Assembly: GCA_964343305.1 (NCBI GenBank)
Contig: CAYFJO010000441.1
Coordinates: 1-8,865 of the forward strand
Direction of reading: 5' to 3'
Origin: CAYFJO01 sp964343305
GTDB taxonomy: Bacteria > Planctomycetota > Planctomycetia > Pirellulales > Pirellulaceae
Length of the DNA stretch: 8,865 nt
Position numbers and translations under genes: made by a program. The notes under the pieces are model-generated. The model was given only the letters and a program-made list of their open reading frames with translations. It was not told where the DNA came from and ran no database searches. This document shows, piece after piece, positions 1 through 5,346 of this stretch. Numbering within the stretch: position 1 is the stretch's first letter; every line of letters starts with the position of its first letter.

Positions 1-88
1 TCAGTTTGACATCGCCGGGGGATTTGTCGTCGGCAAAACCGGGGCAAACCAGCAGCAGGAAGCAAAAAAATGTGAGGATGGGTTTCAT
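1..88 (-). CDS. Exported protein, N-terminal signal peptide only (partial)
   Basis: The first 29 codons of a gene that runs off the low-coordinate edge. The ATG at 88-86 follows a good ribosome binding site (AGAGGAA on the minus strand, 94-100) at about 5 bases. The peptide begins MKPILTFFCFLLLVCPGFA followed by DDKSPGDVKL. This is a textbook Sec signal peptide: a lysine near the start, a run of F/L/V, and a G-F-A signal peptidase I site after residue 19. The mature protein would therefore be periplasmic or secreted. Its function cannot be read from ten mature residues. The adjoining sulfatase fragment makes a sulfatase or another hydrolase possible, but that is a guess. The start lies 38 bases after the stop of the sulfatase remnant, so it could be the next gene of the same transcript. 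Confidence 0.68.
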   Translation of the reverse strand, partial: MKPILTFFCFLLLVCPGFADDKSPGDVKL

Positions 89-93
89 GTTAT

Positions 94-100
94 TTCCTCT
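94..100 (-). promoter_or_regulatory. Ribosome binding site for the 88-1 gene
   Basis: Minus-strand AGAGGAA ends 5 bases before the ATG at 88. It supports that start, since there is almost no other coding evidence for the partial gene. Confidence 0.6.
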
Positions 101-126
101 TGGGCGCGCCAAAGTGACGGGCATTT

Positions 127-417
127 TTATTGGGGAGCCACTTTTTCAATTCCATCTTGGTTGATCAGCGGTGTGCGGGTCGTCTGTTCCCAGAGCGCCA
201 ACTTCCCAATCTTCTTTTCGCCGACTTCGTAGCCGTGATCGCCCCAGAGAACAACGACGACGACGATGGTGTTGTCGCGATAACGACTCTTTTCCAATGC
301 GGCGTAGACCCGTTCGTTCGACTGAAACAGAGCGACAATGAGTGCAATCGACGAGAGGCCGGCGCATCGCGTGAATCGTCGCATCGTTGGTTCGATCTCC
401 GTTGGAATAAGTTTCAT
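127..417 (-). pseudogene. Sulfatase remnant (iduronate-2-sulfatase-like middle segment), 96 codons
   Basis: Residues about 35-85 read as a segment of a type I sulfatase: VYAALEKS.YRDNTIVV, then LWGDHGY, GEK, GK, LALWEQTTRTPLI. In iduronate-2-sulfatases the Asp-His of this block (here D60, H61) is at the metal site and the Lys (here K72) is near the substrate sulfate. Everything before it is missing, including the CxPSR formylglycine motif and the first metal ligands. So is the whole C-terminal part, so it cannot be a working sulfatase. Two indels mark decay: three extra valine codons (five Val in a row, GTC/GTT slippage) before LWGDHG, and about one residue lost between GEK and GK, where an H-W pair is usual. 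The ORF is nevertheless open. Its ATG overlaps the stop of the preceding small ORF (ATGA), with GAGG 4 bases upstream. Residues 12-32 form a hydrophobic stretch preceded by Arg residues. It may be pure decay or a short translated relic. The sulfatase ancestry is fairly secure; the present function is unknown. Confidence 0.66.
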
Positions 418-425
418 TTCGCCTC
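414..425 (-). promoter_or_regulatory. ATGA stop/start overlap with GAGG ribosome binding site
   Basis: Minus-strand GAGG (422-425), then four bases, then ATG (417-415), whose last two bases begin the TGA stop (416-414) of the 37-codon ORF. This arrangement normally means translational coupling: the ribosome ending the first ORF restarts on the second. Confidence 0.5.
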
Positions 426-527
426 GTGGACCTTATGCTTGGGCGGAATCAATCCCACTTCAAACTGCCAGCCTTCGTTAGGAATCGGAACTTTCCAGCC
501 AACGTCTTTCGCTATTCCGTCACTCAT
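414..527 (-). CDS. Small hypothetical protein, 37 aa
   Basis: ATG to TGA, 37 residues: MSDGIAKDVGWKVPIPNEGW, then QFEVGLIPPKHKVHEAK. I do not recognise a family. It has no signal peptide or membrane segment. It has two Trp, a proline-containing hydrophobic core (VPIP, GLIPP) and a basic, His-containing tail. Evidence for translation is positional: a strong GGAGG ribosome binding site 7 bases before the ATG, and an ATGA overlap with the adaptor gene, so it should be coupled to it. It ends in another ATGA overlap with the sulfatase remnant. It could be a small accessory protein of the pump operon. It could also be the N-terminal stub of a gene broken by the same event that left the sulfatase fragment. 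Reading through its stop in the same frame gives no recognisable protein. Confidence 0.45.
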   Translation of the reverse strand: MSDGIAKDVGWKVPIPNEGWQFEVGLIPPKHKVHEAK

Positions 528-539
528 TCGCCAGCCTCC
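524..539 (-). promoter_or_regulatory. GGAGG ribosome binding site and ATGA overlap after the adaptor gene
   Basis: Minus-strand GGAGG lies at 539-535, inside the last codons of the adaptor (Met-Glu-Ala-Gly-Glu). Seven bases follow, then ATG at 527-525, which shares bases with the adaptor stop TGA at 526-524. This is one of the best Shine-Dalgarno matches in the window and is the main reason to call the 37-codon ORF. Confidence 0.6.
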
Positions 540-1933
540 ATCGTCCTGACTACACGATAGCTCTTGTCGGTGCCGCGTGTACGATTGATCACACGTAGGA
601 CCTGCCCTGCCCGAATGCGCTCGTTGCCGTCGACGATGACTTGCTGCCCAGCCTGAAGGTCACCGAGCACTTCAATTGTGCTTCCGCGAGCGACTCCGGT
701 TTCGACATCTACTTGGACGGCGACTGTCTGCCCGTCGTCCTTGGGGCTGGCGATCATCATGACTGGTGTCGGTCCACCGAGGATCAAAGCGTCTTTCGAA
801 ATCAACAGAGTCGAGCGCGGCGTACCGGGAACGACGGCTTTCGCCTGCATTCCGTCTCGCAACAGATAATTACCATCCCGGGCAGGATTGCGTAGCCGAA
901 TTCGAACGGGAAATGTTCGTGCCCGCTGATCGGCACTAGGACCAATTCCGTGGATGGTTCCTTGAAGCGCTTCCAAGCCTTCTGGTAGTGCGGCGACGTG
1001 CAGCGGTACCTTGTTGCCGATTTCAAGCTGATTGACTAGAGACTCAGGAACATGAACGATCACGTCAATTGGATCTAGCGCCACGATTTCAGCAACCGGA
1101 TCACCGCGGCTTAGCCACTGCCCCACTTCCGTATGCTTCTGAACGACGTGACCGCCAAACGGGGCACGAATTGTGTGGTACTGACGCAAGATATTCAAAC
1201 GAGCAACTTCCTGCTTCTGCTTTGATACCTTAGCAACCGCCTGCGCAATCTGTTCACTGCGCGGACCGGTATTCATTAACTCATAGTCTGCCGCCGCCGC
1301 GATCAAGTCTTGTTTTGCGGTAAGTGCGGTCGACCTGCCCGTCTCGAAATCCGCGGCCGAAATGGCGTTTGATCGCCGAAGGCTCTCGGTGCGTTTGAGC
1401 TGTGATTCCGCAAGATCAAGAGCAGCCTTTGCGGCTTCCCACTTTGCCTTGGCACGGGTAACTTCTTCCGGTCGGTTGCCTGTCTCGAGTTCTTGCAATT
1501 CATGCTCGAGGCGGGTCAACTCCGCGGTCGCGGCCGCGATCTCAACCGAAACTGTTTCCGTGCTCAGTTGAACGATTGGCTTGCCCGAGTATTGGTTGCC
1601 GCTCTTGGGATTCTCCATTTCGACAGAATCGCCGGCTTCGATTTGCACGTCTGTGACTCGGCCATCAACCGGGCTACCCACAATGCTACGACGAACTGCT
1701 GTTACAGTTCCGACTAGAGTCGTCTCAGGTACAACCTCTCTACGTATCACCGGTGCCGTTCGCACTGCGACCGGAGGCGGCGAAGTACGAGCCACTGTTG
1801 CTGCTGCAGTGTCCGATATCGGAGAACTGCACCCAACCATGGAGAGGAGTGGAAAAGTGACGCAAGCTAGCAGTAGCGACTGATACGCTGCAGCGACTCC
1901 AAGGATACGGCGGCTATGGACTTGCCTTGTCAT
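524..1933 (-). CDS. RND efflux periplasmic adaptor (membrane fusion protein, HlyD/AcrA type), lipoprotein
   Basis: Periplasmic adaptor that links an RND permease to an outer-membrane channel; 469 residues, typical to slightly long for AcrA-like proteins. The N-terminus has a signal sequence ending LLSMVGC. This is an acceptable lipobox with Cys35 as the lipidated residue, so the protein should be membrane-anchored in the periplasm. A Pro/Ser/Thr-rich linker follows. The first half of the lipoyl domain is at about 78-125 (GSPVDGRVTDVQIEAGDSV), a long alpha-helical coiled-coil hairpin rich in Ala/Glu/Lys at about 128-250, and the second lipoyl half at about 253-285 (IRAPFGGHV, VGQWLSRGDPV). The beta-barrel is at about 288-370 and the membrane-proximal domain from about 372 (LLISKDALI, then GDLQAGQQVIVDGNERIRAGQ). 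The ATG overlaps the permease stop by ATGA and has no clear Shine-Dalgarno of its own, so translation is probably coupled. The permease-before-adaptor order reverses the acrAB order. The pumped substrate cannot be deduced. Confidence 0.93.
   Translation of the reverse strand: MTRQVHSRRILGVAAAYQSLLLACVTFPLLSMVGCSSPISDTAAATVARTSPPPVAVRTAPVIRREVVPETTLVGTVTAVRRSIVGSPVDGRVTDVQIEAGDSVEMENPKSGNQYSGKPIVQLSTETVSVEIAAATAELTRLEHELQELETGNRPEEVTRAKAKWEAAKAALDLAESQLKRTESLRRSNAISAADFETGRSTALTAKQDLIAAAADYELMNTGPRSEQIAQAVAKVSKQKQEVARLNILRQYHTIRAPFGGHVVQKHTEVGQWLSRGDPVAEIVALDPIDVIVHVPESLVNQLEIGNKVPLHVAALPEGLEALQGTIHGIGPSADQRARTFPVRIRLRNPARDGNYLLRDGMQAKAVVPGTPRSTLLISKDALILGGPTPVMMIASPKDDGQTVAVQVDVETGVARGSTIEVLGDLQAGQQVIVDGNERIRAGQVLRVINRTRGTDKSYRVVRTMEAGE
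1930..1933 (-). promoter_or_regulatory. ATGA overlap of permease stop and adaptor start
   Basis: The minus-strand sequence ATGA holds the adaptor ATG (1933-1931) and the permease TGA (1932-1930). The bases upstream of the ATG (AAGTGAATCCTTT) show no good Shine-Dalgarno match. This points to reinitiation by ribosomes finishing the permease, and to fixed stoichiometry of the two subunits. Confidence 0.7.
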
Positions 1934-4900
1934 AAAGGATTCACTTGCGATAAGGGTTCGTTTGATACCAGGGCTCCCGTGTCGACCGTACGAAAATCGT
2001 CGACGTCTCGGACTGATTCTGAGGCGGTTACTATCCTTCGAGAAATCAGCTTCCGAGCATCCATCATCAGACTGAATAGGCTGGGGACGAGAAACAGCGT
2101 CAACATGGTGGAAACGGCCAACCCGCCTAACACGACGCTGCCTAGCCCGCGGTAGAGTTCGCTGCCCGCGCCCGGCATGACGACCAAAGGGAATAGCCCA
2201 AGGACCGTGGTCCCCGTTGTCATGAAAATCGGCCGAATGCGGCTACGAATGCTTTCCACAACGGCCTCGCGCGAAGACATTCGTCCGGTACTAAGATGAT
2301 TGATTGACTGATGCACAATTAAGATGGCATTATTCACCGCGGTCCCGATTAGGATGACAAAACCTAGCATGGTGATAATGTCGAGCGGTTGGTCCGTGAA
2401 ACGATTTGTAAGCCAGAGACAGGCGACTCCGCCCACGGCAGCCAGCGGCACGGTCAGAATGATGGCCAGCGGATAGAGCCACGATTCGAAAAGGCCGACC
2501 AACAACAGATACGTAACAACCAGGGCCAGCAGCAGATTAAACCGCATGGCCCGCCATGATTCCGCCAGGCGGTCAGCAGTTCCGCCCAGAGCAACCTGTA
2601 GCCCGGCATGCAGCGTGCCGTCAGTTTTCATCGGGGCGATAACGTCACGCCTGACCAAGTCGACAGCACGCCCGAGAGAGAGGCCAGCCGGAGGGCGCAC
2701 TTCAAGCGTAACGGCGCGACGTCGTTCGATGTGACGAATCGAAGGCGGGCCGCTGCCGATCTTGAATTCAGCAAGCGACGAAAGCGGCACGAGACTGGCG
2801 TCGCGCGTGACCACCGTTCGCTTGCCAAGATCCTGAGTGTGCGAGGCGTAGCTATCAGCACCGATGATGCGCAGATCAATTTTTTCGCCTGCTGTCGCAT
2901 AGTCGGCCGCATAAGCTCCATCTGCCAGAGTGTCGACGATGTATCCAAGCTGCGTGGCGTCAATTCCCAATTCCGCTACCCGATTCCAATGCGGCAATAC
3001 GTGTAACTCCGGATTCGACTTCCACAATCCCGGTACCGCAGAAACCTGCGCATCGGGAATTGCAGTTTCGACTCGATTTTGAACGTCGTTTGCCAGCGTA
3101 ATTACCGAATCCAGATCAGGCCCTGTCAACTCAACATCAATCTTTCGCGAAGATCCTGGAAACAGACTGAGCTGATAAGCGCTGCCGCGCATGTCGGGTA
3201 TCTCGCCAGTCAGTGACTGAAGCACGGGAATCCACTCCCGAATGCGAGTTGGGTCTTCGGTCTGCACCTGGACCATCACATCGCTCGGCGTGGCGAGAAC
3301 CAACAGATCCTTTAGCGCCGGAAGATCCAATTGATCGGCTTTAGGCGATGAGGGGTCCATTTCCCAATAGCGGAGAAATTTCTGAATAACCTCTCGCGAA
3401 ATCGTCTCGGATTCGCCAAGGTTGTATCCGGGTGGAGTGTACAACTTGCATTGAACACGTGCCTTGTTGCCGTCCGGCAGATACTCAACGTCGGGAAACA
3501 ATGACCAACAGACGATCAGAGACCCGGCAACAAACGCGATAACCACCGCGAGCCGCCGGGCAGTACTGGCCAAGAGCCATTGATTCGTCCCGACAACCCA
3601 TCGAACAAACGACATGCCCGTCCGATCAATTAGGTTATTGGAAGGTGCCGGGTCTCCGGTTGGCACTGAAGCCAGCAAGCGAGCCGATGCCATCGGAATC
3701 AGCGTGACCGCGACGATCAAAGACAATCCGACTGCCGCACTAATCGCCAGAGCGATATCGCGAAATAACTGGCCTGCCTCTTCTTGTGTGAACAGCACCG
3801 GCACGAAGACGGCCAGGGTAGTCAGCGTGGATGCCAGAACGGCGCCCCAAACCTCGCGAGTACCGCGCAATGCGGCTTCGTGGGCGGTCGCTCCTCGCTG
3901 GTAATGACGGTAGATGTTCTCCAGAACCACAACGGAATTGTCGACGATCATTCCCACCGCGAAGGCTAGGCCCGCCAGACTAACCACATTCAAGGAACGA
4001 CCCAAGAGGCGCAAAATCAGGAACGTGCCAACGATACTGGTAGGGACGGCGATGGCGATGACGATCGTCGAGCGGGCGCTTCGCAGAAAAGACAGTAAAA
4101 CAAGGATCGTCAGCACGCCACCGATGAGAATATTCTGGTTAACAAGGCCGACAGCCGAGTCGATGTAATCGGCGTCACTCCACACCTCGCTAAGCTTCAT
4201 TCCTCGCTGCGCCAGCAGTCCCTCGTTGAGTTCGATAGAAACCGTCCGCAGTTCGTCAACAATTTCCAGTACATTGGCGCCGGATTCCGCGAGCACACCG
4301 AGGCCAATTAATTCACTGCCGCCACGGCGGTAAGAACTTGTGGGCCGCTTGTAACCAAGTCTTACGTCGGCGACATCCTCGACATAGGTCGCCACATCGT
4401 CCTTCGTGGCGACGATCGTCCGCTGGATTTGCGTTGGGTTGGAGAATTGTCCAAGCGTTCGGACGACATAGCGGCGCTTCCCGTCCCAAATTTCACCGCC
4501 AGAGGTATCCTTGTTGCGAACCCGCAAGGCTTGTCGAAGATCGTCAATTGTCAGCCGACGAGCGGCAAGACGTTCCGGATCGATGATCACCTGCATCTCT
4601 TCCGCCTGACCGCCTAACACAAACGTATCCGCCACACCCTGCACACGGTCGAAGCGACTTTTCACGTGTTCTTCCACAAACCGCAGCGTCTTCCTGACGT
4701 CAGTGACCGTAAGGAGCGTGCGAATCTCGGGATGTTGCTGAGAAAGCTGGTTCAATCGATACAAACGCAGATCCCACTTATGTGCATCCAGCAGCGGCTG
4801 GCAAACGTCTTCTAAGTGGGGGTGCCGCCGCACAAAGTCCTGCATTTCTACGTCGGTTGGAACACGAGGGCTGAGTACATACCAGCAGACGGGTCGGTCG

Positions 4901-5292
4901 GAGAGATTTGCGGTAGAAATGATCGGTTCAAAGGCATCTTCTGGAAAATCTCGCAACTGATTGATTCGTGAATTCAGTTCGAGCATCGCCTGCGTTATAT
5001 CCGTGCCGACAGGAAATTCCAGCGTGACGGCGCCTTGAGAGTAGTGGCTCCAAGACGTCATTTTTGTCATGCCTTTGACATCTTTGAGCTGCTCTTCCAG
5101 TTCTTGAACAATCTCATGCTCAACTTCGTAGGGACTTGCACCGGGCCAGCCTACCGACACGGAGATGGTCGGCTTCTTTACTTCGGGCGTGAGCTGAATG
5201 GGAATCTGCCAGAGCGCAATGCTCCCGAACAGCACGACGCCGATCACACCGACGGTAACTTTCTGAGGATTGAGGACGCAGAATCTAATCAC
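1930..5292 (-). CDS. RND family efflux permease (AcrB/HAE1-like), 1120 aa
   Basis: Inner-membrane proton-driven transporter of the AcrB superfamily. TM1 is at about 10-30 (TVGVIGVVLFGSIALWQIP), followed by the first porter half with the family pattern PTISVSVGWPGASPYEVE. TM2-TM6 lie at about 384-537, including the TM4 motif GMIVDNSVVVLENI (447-460). TM7 is at about 580-600, with a second porter/docking half to about 910. TM8-TM12 lie at about 917-1074, including FESWLYPLAIILTVPLA and the TM10 segment GTAVNNAILIVHQ. The GTG start at 5292 is preceded by GGTGA; the protein begins MIRFCVLNP as RND pumps usually do, so this start is well supported. It is about 80 residues longer than AcrB. One extra block of roughly 50 residues (about 143-195, HPHLEDVCQPLL...) lies where the PN1 and PN2 subdomains join; the rest is mainly a polar tail after 1080. 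The proton-relay residues differ from AcrB (Asp-Asn in TM4, Asn instead of Lys in TM10). It is co-translated with the adaptor. The substrate is not predictable; heavy-metal (CusA) motifs were not evident. Confidence 0.95.
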   Translation of the reverse strand: MIRFCVLNPQKVTVGVIGVVLFGSIALWQIPIQLTPEVKKPTISVSVGWPGASPYEVEHEIVQELEEQLKDVKGMTKMTSWSHYSQGAVTLEFPVGTDITQAMLELNSRINQLRDFPEDAFEPIISTANLSDRPVCWYVLSPRVPTDVEMQDFVRRHPHLEDVCQPLLDAHKWDLRLYRLNQLSQQHPEIRTLLTVTDVRKTLRFVEEHVKSRFDRVQGVADTFVLGGQAEEMQVIIDPERLAARRLTIDDLRQALRVRNKDTSGGEIWDGKRRYVVRTLGQFSNPTQIQRTIVATKDDVATYVEDVADVRLGYKRPTSSYRRGGSELIGLGVLAESGANVLEIVDELRTVSIELNEGLLAQRGMKLSEVWSDADYIDSAVGLVNQNILIGGVLTILVLLSFLRSARSTIVIAIAVPTSIVGTFLILRLLGRSLNVVSLAGLAFAVGMIVDNSVVVLENIYRHYQRGATAHEAALRGTREVWGAVLASTLTTLAVFVPVLFTQEEAGQLFRDIALAISAAVGLSLIVAVTLIPMASARLLASVPTGDPAPSNNLIDRTGMSFVRWVVGTNQWLLASTARRLAVVIAFVAGSLIVCWSLFPDVEYLPDGNKARVQCKLYTPPGYNLGESETISREVIQKFLRYWEMDPSSPKADQLDLPALKDLLVLATPSDVMVQVQTEDPTRIREWIPVLQSLTGEIPDMRGSAYQLSLFPGSSRKIDVELTGPDLDSVITLANDVQNRVETAIPDAQVSAVPGLWKSNPELHVLPHWNRVAELGIDATQLGYIVDTLADGAYAADYATAGEKIDLRIIGADSYASHTQDLGKRTVVTRDASLVPLSSLAEFKIGSGPPSIRHIERRRAVTLEVRPPAGLSLGRAVDLVRRDVIAPMKTDGTLHAGLQVALGGTADRLAESWRAMRFNLLLALVVTYLLLVGLFESWLYPLAIILTVPLAAVGGVACLWLTNRFTDQPLDIITMLGFVILIGTAVNNAILIVHQSINHLSTGRMSSREAVVESIRSRIRPIFMTTGTTVLGLFPLVVMPGAGSELYRGLGSVVLGGLAVSTMLTLFLVPSLFSLMMDARKLISRRIVTASESVRDVDDFRTVDTGALVSNEPLSQVNPL

Positions 5293-5346
5293 GACTCACC
5301 GGCTTTTTACTTTCAGCTACCCCAAGAACTCAACTCTGATAGAACT
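5293..5346 (-). other. Short spacer between cytochrome-propeller gene and permease
   Basis: 54 bases with no stem-loop plus T-run terminator, so read-through from the upstream gene into the pump genes is plausible. On the minus strand the heptamer GAGTTCT occurs twice close together, and a small inverted repeat, ATAGA-GT-TCTAT, spans the TAG stop of the upstream gene. The GGTGA ribosome binding site for the GTG start sits at 5296-5300. No convincing promoter is visible. Confidence 0.5.

Noticed and set aside
130..549. 139-codon plus-strand ORF with an Asn-Asn-Asp-Asp-Asp-Asp run
   Set aside because: It is the antisense of the sulfatase remnant and the 37-codon ORF. The acidic run is just the complement of the GTC/GTT valine repeat, and no protein family is recognisable.
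1930..5292. Heavy-metal (CusA-type) assignment for the permease
   Set aside because: The expected methionine relay and HME-type TM4 signature were not evident, and the TM4/TM10 motifs fit other HAE1-like branches better. The substrate is left open.
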